Below are positions 1 to 6,953 of a stretch of 31,185 nucleotides of DNA, in pieces. A program made the translations under genes and the position numbers. Source of the DNA: an uncultured Clostridia bacterium (GTDB lineage Bacteria; Bacillota; Clostridia; Christensenellales; CAG-314); NCBI GenBank assembly GCA_934203075.1, contig CAKPYT010000043.1, positions 1 through 31,185 of the forward strand, written 5' to 3'. Under the pieces are notes generated by a model. It had not been told where the DNA came from. It searched no databases and saw nothing but the letters and a program-made list of their open reading frames with translations. Positions within the stretch are counted from its first letter, which is position 1. Each line of letters begins with the position of its first letter.

Positions 1-114
1 TCCCTGCAGCAGACAGTAGCGCAATACGGGTTCGAATTCGCTTTGCGGCAGATACTCCTGCAACTTTTGCTCCGTTTCGATTGCGTTTTGACGAAGTTCC
101 GTTTGGATTTGCAT
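1..114 (-). CDS. ispA: Polyprenyl (farnesyl/geranyl) diphosphate synthase, N-terminal fragment
   Basis: Only the first 38 codons are inside the window; the gene runs off the left edge. The frame starts with ATG at 114, two bases after the xseB stop, and reads MQIQTELRQNAIE, ending in LRYCLLQG. That end resembles the LRYxLLxGGKR segment near the start of the E-isoprenyl diphosphate synthases, which condense isopentenyl diphosphate with allylic diphosphates. The order xseA-xseB-ispA is very common in Firmicutes and supports the call. It is presumably co-transcribed and translationally coupled with xseB. The aspartate-rich catalytic motifs lie outside the window, so the chain length of the product cannot be judged. 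Confidence 0.8.
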   Translation of the reverse strand, partial: MQIQTELRQNAIETEQKLQEYLPQSEFEPVLRYCLLQG

Positions 115-116
115 GC

Positions 117-347
117 TCAGGCTTCTCCTCCGTCAAACGCGACTTCGATCCCGTTGAGTTTTTCGCTGATCTGCGTAATTTTGCCCTGGTAGTTCTGCAG
201 TTTTTCCAGGCAAATCCGACTGACCTCTACCCCTTCGTCAAAGAGAGCGATGCTTCGATCCAGATCCGTCTGAGGCTGTTCCAATTCCTCCGCAATTTCT
301 TTGAGCCGTTCGGTCAATTGCGATAAGGTTTGTGCTTCGTTTTTCAT
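117..347 (-). CDS. xseB: Exodeoxyribonuclease VII small subunit
   Basis: A 76-aa, mostly helical acidic protein that fits the XseB family in length. The middle segment, around residues 15-60, has the LEQPQTDLDRSIALFDEGVE pattern of the family (usually LExGxLxLEEalxxFExGv). XseB binds the C-terminal region of XseA to form exonuclease VII, which degrades single-stranded DNA from both ends. The ATG at 347 overlaps the xseA stop by 4 nt (ATGA), the usual arrangement for coupled synthesis of the two subunits. A longer open frame extends upstream to 647, but it lies inside xseA in another frame and is a shadow. Confidence 0.93.
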   Translation of the reverse strand: MKNEAQTLSQLTERLKEIAEELEQPQTDLDRSIALFDEGVEVSRICLEKLQNYQGKITQISEKLNGIEVAFDGGEA

Positions 348-1510
348 ACTTTCTGCTCCGTTTCTATGATTTTTGCCCGTGCTTTGCCTTCCGCAAAGCG
401 CAGCGTTACTTCCTCTCCGGGGTGCAATCGGTCTGCAGAGCGGATGCGTTCCTGCCCTTTCCACACGACGGCGTATCCGTCCGCCAGAAGCTGCAAAGGA
501 TTTTTTGCCCGAATACGAGCCAACGCTACCTGCGTCGCCTGAGATTGCGCCTGATACTTTTGCACCACGGCAGATTCGGAACGCTGCACCAGCCGCCGGA
601 CGTTCGACACGCAGAAAATGCATTTTTTTTGCGTGCCCGCCTGGCATTTGGCAACGTAACTGCGCAATTTATAGTAGACGCGATCGAATCGGTTCTGTAC
701 ACTGTCCCGCAAGCGTTCGGCCTGACGCAGAACCTCTTCCCGGACGAAAGACGTTTCTGCCGTGATCAACTCCGCCGCGACGGACGGAGTGGACGCGCGC
801 ACGTCTGCCGCTTCGTCTGCAAGCGTAACGTTCGTTTCGTGCCCGACGGCAGAGATCACCGGGCGCCTGCACTCGAAAATCGCCCGCACGACCTGCTCGT
901 CGTTAAAAGCGGAAAGATCCTCGTCGCTGCCGCCGCCCCTTGCAACCACCACCGTATCCACGGCGTAGTTCGAGAAAAAACGCACGGCGCGCGCAATTTC
1001 TGCCGGGGCTTTTTCCCCCTGTACCTGCACGGGATACAGCACCACGTCCACCGTGGGGTTTCGCCTTTGCAATACCCGCAAAATATCGTGGATTACCGCA
1101 CCGTAGCCGGAACTGACCACGCCGATGCGCTGCGGCAAACGGGATAAGGCGCGATGGTTTTCGAAGCAGCCTTCTTTTGCCAGTTTTTCGCGCAATTCCA
1201 AAAAACGCAGGCGTGCGTTGCCCTGTTTTTCCGTCTGTGATACTTTTGTGACGAAAAAAGAAATTTTGCCGTACTTCGTTAAATAATTCGGCCGCCCCGT
1301 AACCGTAACGATTTGTCCGCCGGCTAAAGGGAGGGACGAAAAGGTGAAACAATCGATTTGCGAGGCTTCGTCCTTCAGCGAAAAATACGTGCCGTTTTTG
1401 GAAGGTTTTACGTTGGTCAATTCGCCCTGTACCTGAATGTCAAAAAGCAATGTTTCGCTTTCGAACATTGCTTTGATGAAATTCGCCAGTTGCGTAACGG
1501 ATACCGTCAT
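344..1510 (-). CDS. xseA: Exodeoxyribonuclease VII large subunit
   Basis: A 388-aa protein with the XseA plan. An N-terminal OB-fold domain (about residues 1-100, starting TVSVTQLANFIKAMFES) is followed by the catalytic domain, with GVVSSGYGAVIHDIL, the glycine-rich RGGGSDEDL and the AVGHETNVTLADEAADVRA segment. A shortened helical region that should bind XseB comes last. The ATG at 1510 was chosen because GGTGGAGG lies just upstream and the product then begins where the family begins; an upstream start at 1549 would add 13 unrelated residues. The protein is shorter than the roughly 450 aa usual for the family, apparently in the C-terminal helical part. It lies 126 nt downstream of folD. Confidence 0.93.
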   Translation of the reverse strand: MTVSVTQLANFIKAMFESETLLFDIQVQGELTNVKPSKNGTYFSLKDEASQIDCFTFSSLPLAGGQIVTVTGRPNYLTKYGKISFFVTKVSQTEKQGNARLRFLELREKLAKEGCFENHRALSRLPQRIGVVSSGYGAVIHDILRVLQRRNPTVDVVLYPVQVQGEKAPAEIARAVRFFSNYAVDTVVVARGGGSDEDLSAFNDEQVVRAIFECRRPVISAVGHETNVTLADEAADVRASTPSVAAELITAETSFVREEVLRQAERLRDSVQNRFDRVYYKLRSYVAKCQAGTQKKCIFCVSNVRRLVQRSESAVVQKYQAQSQATQVALARIRAKNPLQLLADGYAVVWKGQERIRSADRLHPGEEVTLRFAEGKARAKIIETEQKV

Positions 1511-1519
1511 ATTTCCTCC

Positions 1520-1535
1520 ACCGCAAAAATGCGGT
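1520..1535 (-). promoter_or_regulatory. Small stem-loop touching the xseA ribosome binding site
   Basis: On the minus strand ACCGC and GCGGT pair around a short T-rich loop, and the 3' arm runs directly into the GGTGGAGG SD sequence of xseA. It could partly mask the ribosome binding site. The stem is only 5 bp, so it may have no effect. Confidence 0.3.
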
Positions 1536-1636
1536 TGTCGACGATGCAAAGCGGCGATGGGGCCTCTTTCGCTGCGGAGGCTGCCCTTTCCGGCCCTGCC
1601 CGTCGTTTGTTTTGATTTCTCTTTTTCGGCTCGCCT

Positions 1637-2491
1637 TTACAGATTTTGTTGCTCAAACGCCGTAACGACGTTTTGTGCCAGCATCGTGACCGTCATCGGT
1701 CCCGTTCCCCCGGGAGTCGGCGTAACATAGCCTGCCACGGCAGAGACTCCTTCGTAATCCACGTCTCCGCAGAGTTTACCCCCTTCGAAATTGATGCCGA
1801 TATCTACCACGACGGCCCCCTCTTTTACCATATCCGCCGTGACGAATTTTGCTTTTCCGACGGAAGAAACAATCAGATCCGCCTGTTTTGTGATGTCCTT
1901 CAGATGCTTCGTTTTACTGTGACACACCGTGACCGTAGCATTTTGCTGCAGCAGCAAGACCCAAAGCGGTTTGCCCACGATGTTGCTGCGCCCGAGAATC
2001 ACCACATGCTTTCCGTCCAGCGAATAGTGAATTTCCTGCAATAAACGCATCACGCCGGAGGGCGTGCAAGGCGCAAACGCACGATGGCCGAACAACAGCC
2101 GCCCTGCGGACAACGGGTTGACCCCGTCCACGTCCTTTTCGACGGAGATGGCGCCGAAAACCGTTGCTTCGTCCAGATGCTTTGGCAAGGGAAGCTGCAC
2201 CAGAATTCCGCAGACGGACGAATCCGCATTGAGGCGGTGAATTTCTTCCAGCACGTCCTGCTGCGGGACGTTGCCCGGCAAATGAACGAATACGGTATCG
2301 ATGCCGAGTTCTCCGCAAATTTTAACGTTGTTTTTCAGATAAGAATCGCCCTGCGGATTCTCCCCCGTTTGTACCACTGCCAAACGTACGGGTTTAGACG
2401 TTTGCTCTTTTAATTCTGCCACTCGCTTGCGCAATTGTTCGCGCATCCTTTGCGAGCACTCGATTCCGCTCAGGCGCACCGCTTCAGACAT
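1637..2491 (-). CDS. folD: Methylenetetrahydrofolate dehydrogenase/cyclohydrolase, variant active site
   Basis: A 284-aa cytosolic protein of full family length. FolD interconverts 5,10-methylene-, 5,10-methenyl- and 10-formyl-tetrahydrofolate. Visible motifs are GILVQLPLPKHLDE, EKDVDGVNP, the NADP-binding GRSNIVGKPL and the C-terminal YVTPTPGGTGPMTV. The Gln and Asp of the folate site (QLPLP, KDVDG) are present. In the Y-x-x-x-K segment of the family, however, the sequence is YLKNNVK: Tyr51 is present but the position four residues on is Asn55, not the usual catalytic Lys, while lysines stand at +2 and +6. Some Clostridia seem to carry similarly diverged FolD proteins. The ATG overlaps the nusB stop by 8 nt. 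Confidence 0.9.
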   Translation of the reverse strand: MSEAVRLSGIECSQRMREQLRKRVAELKEQTSKPVRLAVVQTGENPQGDSYLKNNVKICGELGIDTVFVHLPGNVPQQDVLEEIHRLNADSSVCGILVQLPLPKHLDEATVFGAISVEKDVDGVNPLSAGRLLFGHRAFAPCTPSGVMRLLQEIHYSLDGKHVVILGRSNIVGKPLWVLLLQQNATVTVCHSKTKHLKDITKQADLIVSSVGKAKFVTADMVKEGAVVVDIGINFEGGKLCGDVDYEGVSAVAGYVTPTPGGTGPMTVTMLAQNVVTAFEQQNL

Positions 2492-2882
2492 TTTTCTCCC
2501 GGATCATGGCGGCCAATACGCCGTTGACAAACGGAACGCTGTTCTCGGTGGAGAAACGTTTTGCCAGTTCCACCGCTTCGTTCGCGATAATCGCCGCGCC
2601 CGTTTCCGTATACTGTATTTCGTAAGCGGCCATCATCAGAATGGCCAGATCCACCCGGTAAATACGGGTGACGGAATAGCCTTTCGCATATTTGCCGACC
2701 GTTTCTTTCAGTTCCTCCCAATGCGAGAGAACCCCCCGATACAGGTCAAACACGAAGGCTTCGTCCTCGGCGGTCAATTTGCTTTTGTCAAACAATTCCT
2801 CGTCCAGCGAAGTACGTTCCGCAGCATTAAACTGGTATTCGAAAATCAAATCCAGACAGACTTCTCTTGCGTATTTTCTCAT
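2484..2882 (-). CDS. nusB: Transcription antitermination factor NusB
   Basis: A 132-aa all-helical RNA-binding protein of the NusB family. With NusE/S10 it binds boxA in rRNA leaders and keeps rRNA transcription processive. The N-terminus MRKYAREVCLDLIFEYQF matches the RxxAREtALQiLYqxe signature, and the C-terminal half has NEAVELAKRFSTENSVPFVNGVL, the typical NExVelAKkYg...FVNgVLd block. The ATG at 2882 is preceded by AAAGGAAA at good spacing; an upstream in-frame start would add 18 residues running through a hairpin. Its stop overlaps the folD start by 8 nt, so the two are translationally coupled. Confidence 0.93.
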   Translation of the reverse strand: MRKYAREVCLDLIFEYQFNAAERTSLDEELFDKSKLTAEDEAFVFDLYRGVLSHWEELKETVGKYAKGYSVTRIYRVDLAILMMAAYEIQYTETGAAIIANEAVELAKRFSTENSVPFVNGVLAAMIREKNV

Positions 2883-2913
2883 GTTTCGTTTCCTTTGATC
2901 CGTTTTGATAAAA

Positions 2914-2935
2914 TGCCCTTTGTTTCCAAAGGGCA
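2914..2935 (-). terminator. Hairpin between asp23 and nusB: terminator or attenuator
   Basis: A perfect 9-bp stem (TGCCCTTTG / CAAAGGGCA) with a GAAA tetraloop lies 9 nt after the asp23 stop and is followed on the minus strand by TTTTATC. It looks like a modest intrinsic terminator. The T-run is short, so some transcripts probably continue into nusB-folD. No other strong promoter is seen in the 62-nt gap. Confidence 0.6.
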
Positions 2936-2944
2936 AACACTCAG

Positions 2945-3301
2945 TCAGTTTTGTTCGGAAGTTTCCGACGCCGGGAAGGATACATCCACGATATGCACGT
3001 CGATTTCTTTCACTTTGAAAGACGCCGTGCTTTCCAGCGCCATTTTGACTTTTTGCTGCACTTCGTAGGCAACGTCCTTGCCGGAGTACCCCATCTGCAA
3101 AGAAACGTACACGTTCACGTACAGGCTGCCGTTAATGGTTTCGATGCGAACCCCCTGCATATAGCGCTTGCTGACCTTTTTATTTTCGTGCAGCGGCACA
3201 ATGCCCGGGATCGTCTCCAAAGTGCAGGTGACGATCTGCTCCGCAATCGAGCTGTTCAACTGCGTTTTTCCCTGGTAATCCTTTTTTGTAAAAACCTTCA
3301 T
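2945..3301 (-). CDS. Asp23/Gls24 family envelope stress protein
   Basis: A 118-aa protein of the Asp23/Gls24 (DUF322) family. The body has the family's pattern IAEQIVTCTLETIPGIVPL, a beta-rich middle (GSLYVNVYVSLQMGYSG), VAYEVQQKVKMALES and a C-terminal IDVHIVDVSF. Members are small, usually membrane-associated through partners, and linked to cell-envelope homeostasis. The ATG at 3301 has a strong SD (GGAGG, 4 nt spacing) and a sigma-A promoter just upstream. A longer open frame to 3532 is rejected because it crosses the promoter and has no family similarity. The position between spoIIIAH and nusB is the common place for this gene in Firmicutes. Confidence 0.88.
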   Translation of the reverse strand: MKVFTKKDYQGKTQLNSSIAEQIVTCTLETIPGIVPLHENKKVSKRYMQGVRIETINGSLYVNVYVSLQMGYSGKDVAYEVQQKVKMALESTASFKVKEIDVHIVDVSFPASETSEQN

Positions 3302-3321
3302 AACGCCTCCGATTCCTTTGT

Positions 3322-3350
3322 AGTGTAACACATCCGCAGCAAAAATACAA
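3322..3350 (-). promoter_or_regulatory. Sigma-A promoter of asp23
   Basis: TTGTAT (3350-3345) and TACACT (3327-3322) are separated by 17 nt on the minus strand. Transcription would start near 3315, giving a short leader that contains the asp23 SD. It allows asp23-nusB-folD-xseAB-ispA to be expressed independently of sporulation. Confidence 0.65.
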
Positions 3351-3515
3351 CCTTTTCCGCAAGATAAGCCGCACCTTTTGTAAGTCTCTGAGACGGCGTT
3401 CCGAAAGCGATTTTTCGGTTCTGCCGCGTTTTTGCTTCCCTCTTCTTCGTTTCGCCGCACCCGGAAATGCGCCCCCTTCTTTCTTTTTCTTCGAAACGGC
3501 CTCTTCCCTCCGGAC

Positions 3516-3557
3516 AGAAAAACGGAGGGCACGCTTTATGCGGCTCTCCGTTTTTCT
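3516..3557 (-). terminator. Terminator of the spoIIIA operon
   Basis: AGAAAAACGGAG (3516-3527) and CTCCGTTTTTCT (3546-3557) are exact 12-nt complements flanking an 18-nt GC-containing loop. On the minus strand the GC core is followed by a T-run. It lies about 80 nt after the spoIIIAH stop. Because of the A/T flanks it could act in both directions. Confidence 0.75.
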
Positions 3558-3633
3558 TCGGCGGACGTTTCCGTCGCCGGAAATTCTTTCTTTTTTTGCC
3601 CCGGCTGCCCGCACGGAAAGAGATCCTCCGTTT

Positions 3634-4110
3634 TTATTTTACGGGCACGATCTTGACACATTCCGGAGACTTATTCGTTTCGGAACGGATGATGTCGTAA
3701 ATTTTGGCGGCGTCCGCTTTGGTAAGTTCTTCCGCTTTTACGGCAACGTTGATATTCTCCGATGTGGTACCGATGCGTACGACAACGTCCGAATAACCTT
3801 TGGCTTTGATCAGATTTTCCAACAGCAGTTCCGTTTCCATATTCTGAATCAGTTTCAACTTTTGCGCAGCCGCTTCCTGCTTGCTTTCGGCATATTCTGA
3901 GCCTTCCAGAGCGATGATCGCATCCAACTGGGATATTTCCTCCGCCCGCACCTGCTGACGTTCCATACGATAGGAAGCAAAGAAACTCATCGTTTCGGCC
4001 GCCGTAGGCGTCGTGTCGTTTTTATTCAGCAGCGCGATATTCAAATACGCTGCCACAACCAGAATCGCTACCATGGCGATCAGCACCGCTACCTTTTTCT
4101 TTTTGGTCAT
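3634..4110 (-). CDS. spoIIIAH: Stage III sporulation protein AH
   Basis: A 158-aa protein with a single N-terminal membrane helix (about residues 7-29) after a lysine-rich start, then an extracytoplasmic domain. SpoIIIAH sits in the mother-cell membrane and meets SpoIIQ of the forespore across the intermembrane space, forming the SpoIIIA-SpoIIQ channel. The segment EEISQLDAIIALEGSEYAESKQEAAAQKLKLI and the ring-building motif near the C-terminus (VVVRIGTTSENINVAV) fit the family. It is shorter than the roughly 218 aa of the Bacillus subtilis protein, mainly in the linker. A strong SD (GGGGGAGAG) precedes the ATG. A 112-nt gap separates it from spoIIIAG. Confidence 0.92.
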   Translation of the reverse strand: MTKKKKVAVLIAMVAILVVAAYLNIALLNKNDTTPTAAETMSFFASYRMERQQVRAEEISQLDAIIALEGSEYAESKQEAAAQKLKLIQNMETELLLENLIKAKGYSDVVVRIGTTSENINVAVKAEELTKADAAKIYDIIRSETNKSPECVKIVPVK

Positions 4111-4222
4111 AATCTCTCCCCCTGTTCTTTGAGATATTCTATCTTATGAGCGCGTTTCCGCTTTTAGGCAAGAACGCACAAAATTTTTCTCTTTCGACAA
4201 ATTTCGATTTCCTTTTTGCGGA

Positions 4223-4723
4223 CTAGCCCGCAAGCAGCACCTCGATGCGCTCCGCCGGCACGTCCAACAACGTCTGCACGGCGGCAACCACGTCCATACG
4301 CACCCGCAATTGGTTTGCCCCTTCCAGACATACGACGACGCCCAGCACGCGCGGAACGCGTTCCCCCTCCGTCACCGGTTTTCCGGAAGCCGTTACCAAT
4401 TGCTTCGTGACGGTGGTCACCCCGCCGGACGTGACCGTTTTGGTTTCGTAGGCGTACAGTTTTGTGGCACTTTCCTCAAACGTGATCATCACGCGCACCT
4501 TTCCCGCTCCGTCCACGGTCCCGAGGAGTTTTTCCAATTTCGACTCCATCGCAAGAGTGTAGCCCTCCAGCGATTGCGTTTCCGTCGTCGTTTTTCCCGT
4601 TCCGCCGGAAAAGAACACCGCAAAAAGCACGGCGCACATCACAACGGCAAGCGCCAGAGGCAATCCCTTTCCCTTCAGCCCGGCTAAAAACACGTTTTTC
4701 TTTTTCGTTTGCGTTTGTTCCAT
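4223..4723 (-). CDS. spoIIIAG: Stage III sporulation protein AG
   Basis: A 166-aa protein with a basic N-terminus, one membrane helix (about residues 22-40) and an extracellular ring-building domain. SpoIIIAG forms a large ring in the mother-cell membrane as part of the feeding-tube channel. Family features are LEKLLGTVDGAGKVRVMITFEES near residues 60-85 and VLGVVVCLEGANQLRVRMDV near the C-terminus. The ATG at 4723 follows GAAGAGGAG. The first half of the gene overlaps the open frame of spoIIIAF (see that entry). Confidence 0.93.
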   Translation of the reverse strand: MEQTQTKKKNVFLAGLKGKGLPLALAVVMCAVLFAVFFSGGTGKTTTETQSLEGYTLAMESKLEKLLGTVDGAGKVRVMITFEESATKLYAYETKTVTSGGVTTVTKQLVTASGKPVTEGERVPRVLGVVVCLEGANQLRVRMDVVAAVQTLLDVPAERIEVLLAG

Positions 4724-5165
4724 ACTCCTCTTCCTCCACAAAAATTTCGGTATCGGCTCCCGTTGCCTCCCGCAACGTCCTTTCGGCCACCGACGCAAGC
4801 CCCCGATACAATACGCAGCGCACCCGCAGCGGAACCGGCACCGATGCGGTTTCGTCGAACTCGCAGGTCAGCGTGGCTTCGCACCCGTTTTGCTCCAGAC
4901 GCTCCTGCAGTTTTCGGACGTATTCGTCCTGCCGCTGCTGTGTGACGTACTCGAACAATGCAGGGTCGTAATACTCCCGGGAGGCAAACGTAAAATCGCT
5001 TTGCGTAAGGCACTGCGCCAACCCCGAAGCCATGAGGTAAACCGTGATCAGAGCAAAAATGCTTTTGACGTATCGATTCGTCTCCCCGGACGGCAAAAGA
5101 ATATCCACCACCACCGTTAAAAACGCCACGCCGACGATTGTCAGAACCCAACCGGATAAATCCAT
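4476..5165 (-). CDS. spoIIIAF: Stage III sporulation protein AF with an unusual C-terminal overlap
   Basis: The 229-aa frame begins with two membrane helices (about residues 5-24 and 33-50), followed by a soluble domain rich in charged residues ending ADTEIFVEEEEYGTN near residue 150. That organisation matches SpoIIIAF, an integral membrane protein of the SpoIIIA complex. In B. subtilis the protein ends at the corresponding point. Here the frame stays open for about 75 further codons and overlaps the first half of spoIIIAG in the +1 frame. The extra tail is Arg/Gly/Cys-rich and looks like an antiphase reading of spoIIIAG, not a domain. Either the stop has been lost or a single-base error hides it. 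SD GGGAGG precedes the ATG. Confidence 0.85.
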   Translation of the reverse strand: MDLSGWVLTIVGVAFLTVVVDILLPSGETNRYVKSIFALITVYLMASGLAQCLTQSDFTFASREYYDPALFEYVTQQRQDEYVRKLQERLEQNGCEATLTCEFDETASVPVPLRVRCVLYRGLASVAERTLREATGADTEIFVEEEEYGTNANEKEKRVFSRAEGKGIASGACRCDVRRAFCGVLFRRNGKNDDGNAIAGGLHSCDGVEIGKTPRDRGRSGKGARDDHV

Positions 5166-5180
5166 ACTTCCTCCCTTGTT

Positions 5181-6362
5181 TCAACAGGCGTTCGAAGTGA
5201 AAATCAGCAACATCACGGTGAGAAACACCATGAACGCGACGGCGATGACCGCCGCAACCAGAAGATTCAGGTTTTTCGACGTTTCGTTCAGAAAACGGGT
5301 GTAGCGTTCGTCCGTCAGCGGCTCCAGCATCGCCGAAGCCAACTTCAGCCCGAACGAATAGGCCAAAACGTTCAATACGGGCGCCAATACGGCCGTTGCA
5401 AGCAAACACAACGCCCCCACGCCGAATGCGTTTTTGATGAGCGTACTGCTTGCCAGAATCAGGTCGAACCCGTCCGAAAGATAGCCGCCGAGCAGCGGCA
5501 CGTAGTTTTTTGCGGCGAACTTTGCCGCGCGGATGGACACGCTGTCCGTCGTGGCAGCAGTCAGCCCCTGCACCGTCAAAAAGGCCGTGAAAATCATAAA
5601 CGTGCCACCCAGCGCCAGGTTCCCCGCGCTTTTGCAAAACTCCGTGAGTTTTTGCAGTTTCACGTCCTTGGACAAATTGGACACCACGGTGAATACCGTG
5701 GTGAACAGAAACAACGGCAGGACGGCGTTCGCCACCACTTCCACCACACCGCCCGCCAGAAAAGCGACGGACGGCTGATACACCTTGACGCTGCCCACCC
5801 CGCCGAGCGCCGCAATCAACGTCAGCAAGGGAGGCGAAACCAGATTCAGCAACGTTTTTACGGTAAAAACCGTTTGCCGCACCTGCTCGACCAATTGCAT
5901 GACGCCCGCAAGCACGGTGAGAATTGCCAGGGCATAACAAACGAAAAAGACCACGTCGTTCGTGCCGGAAAGCAACCCGTTTTTTCGATTGCCAACGGTA
6001 CCGCACAAAATGCCGACGGCAATCACCGTGCAAAGAATCGGAACGGTTTGTTCGAACGTTCGGAACAACAGCCGCGCTGCCGCCTGCCAAAAACTTTGCG
6101 TGTTGTCCGCAAACGATCCGTCCAGAACCGTTTGCATCGTTTGCAAAAAACTTTGCGACCCGAACAAGTTTTGACCGGAAAGGTCGTGGAACAACTCCTC
6201 CAATGCGGAAACGTCGATCTGCGCAAGTTCCTCCCAGATTTTTTGGTTTAATTGCTGCTGCAGCGTTTCCTCCGCAGAACCGATACAGGGGCACACGGCA
6301 ACGATACAAAAAAAGAGAACAATCCAAACAACGCTTCGCGTCCTTTTTTCGTACCTCCTCAA
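5181..6362 (-). CDS. spoIIIAE: Stage III sporulation protein AE
   Basis: A 393-aa polytopic membrane protein with a signal peptide (hydrophobic residues about 11-27, probable cleavage after GSA at about 30) and about eight further membrane helices. SpoIIIAE resembles transporter permeases and is a core membrane part of the SpoIIIA channel. Family segments are KNYVPLLGGYLSDGFDLILAS and the C-terminal membrane hairpin. The start is TTG at 6362: a GGAGGT site lies six bases upstream within the end of spoIIIAD, and no better start codon is in frame. The TTG overlaps the spoIIIAD TGA. A 547-aa frame covering the same DNA (4684-6327) is a shadow. Confidence 0.93.
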   Translation of the reverse strand: MRRYEKRTRSVVWIVLFFCIVAVCPCIGSAEETLQQQLNQKIWEELAQIDVSALEELFHDLSGQNLFGSQSFLQTMQTVLDGSFADNTQSFWQAAARLLFRTFEQTVPILCTVIAVGILCGTVGNRKNGLLSGTNDVVFFVCYALAILTVLAGVMQLVEQVRQTVFTVKTLLNLVSPPLLTLIAALGGVGSVKVYQPSVAFLAGGVVEVVANAVLPLFLFTTVFTVVSNLSKDVKLQKLTEFCKSAGNLALGGTFMIFTAFLTVQGLTAATTDSVSIRAAKFAAKNYVPLLGGYLSDGFDLILASSTLIKNAFGVGALCLLATAVLAPVLNVLAYSFGLKLASAMLEPLTDERYTRFLNETSKNLNLLVAAVIAVAFMVFLTVMLLIFTSNAC

Positions 6363-6742
6363 GGCAGCACCTCCGTTACGATGTTGATGAGCGCTTTCAC
6401 GACGGGCAACGCCAGAACGAGAATCGTCACTTTGCCGCCCAACAATATTTTATCCCCCACGCTTTTACTCCCCGCATCCGTACACACGTTTGCCGCAAAC
6501 TCCGTCAGATACCCTACGCCGATGATTTTCAGAACCGAAGCGAACAGATCCGAATCGATTTGGGTTGCCTGCGCAATTTCGTAAAAGGCGTGCACTACGT
6601 CGAACAGGCTGTCCGCCACCATTAAGAGCAGCACCACGCCGGTCGCAACGCCCGTAAGCATGGCGACTTCCGGATAGGTCGGCCTTAACAACACAATGAC
6701 CACGGTCGCCAACACCCCGACACATAAAAAACGAAACAGCAT
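6359..6742 (-). CDS. spoIIIAD: Stage III sporulation protein AD
   Basis: A 127-aa hydrophobic protein with about four membrane helices (around residues 4-19, 25-45, 68-85 and 103-122). It matches SpoIIIAD, with YEIAQATQIDSDLFASVLKIIGVGYLTEFAANVCTDAG being the characteristic middle block. It is a small membrane subunit of the SpoIIIA channel. The ATG is two bases after the spoIIIAC stop, and the stop overlaps the spoIIIAE TTG. Confidence 0.93.
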   Translation of the reverse strand: MLFRFLCVGVLATVVIVLLRPTYPEVAMLTGVATGVVLLLMVADSLFDVVHAFYEIAQATQIDSDLFASVLKIIGVGYLTEFAANVCTDAGSKSVGDKILLGGKVTILVLALPVVKALINIVTEVLP

Positions 6743-6744
6743 CG

Positions 6745-6939
6745 CTACAACCCGAATAAATCGCGAATGACGTCGAACAGCTGAACCACCATATCGACGA
6801 CCGTCAGCAGCACGAGAACCAGCCCCGCGAGCGTTGCCAACGTTGCGATTTCGTCCTTTTCGGCCTTTTTCAGCAGCAGGTTGATAATCGCCGTGACCAG
6901 GCCGATGGCCCCTATTTTGAAAATGATTTCAATCCCCAC
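6745..6939 (-). CDS. spoIIIAC: Stage III sporulation protein AC
   Basis: A 64-aa protein with two membrane helices, of the normal length for SpoIIIAC. The segment IGLVTAIINLLLKKAEKDEIATLATLAGLV is typical. The start is GTG at 6939, preceded by AAGGGGG at 8 nt. It lies 14 nt after spoIIIAB. SpoIIIAC and SpoIIIAD resemble each other and are thought to be small membrane components of the channel. Confidence 0.93.
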   Translation of the reverse strand: MGIEIIFKIGAIGLVTAIINLLLKKAEKDEIATLATLAGLVLVLLTVVDMVVQLFDVIRDLFGL

Positions 6940-6953
6940 TCGTCAGGCCCCCT

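Larger units (their letters stand above)
3302..3633. other. Non-coding gap between spoIIIAH and asp23
   Basis: This 332-nt gap holds the spoIIIA operon terminator and the asp23 promoter. I see no further gene; the open frames that cross it have no recognisable content or ribosome binding site. Confidence 0.7.

Noticed and set aside
332..1147. 271-aa plus-strand ORF opposite xseA
   Set aside because: It is an antisense shadow of xseA, which has clear motifs; many such plus-strand frames exist in this window for the same reason.
2945..3532. Longer asp23 frame starting at 3532
   Set aside because: The added 77 residues are Lys/Arg-rich, cross the promoter and part of the spoIIIA terminator, and have no SD.
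4684..6327. A 547-aa minus-strand open frame overlapping spoIIIAE
   Set aside because: It lies in another frame of a well-supported membrane protein gene, has Arg/Gly/His-rich composition without domains, and lacks an SD.
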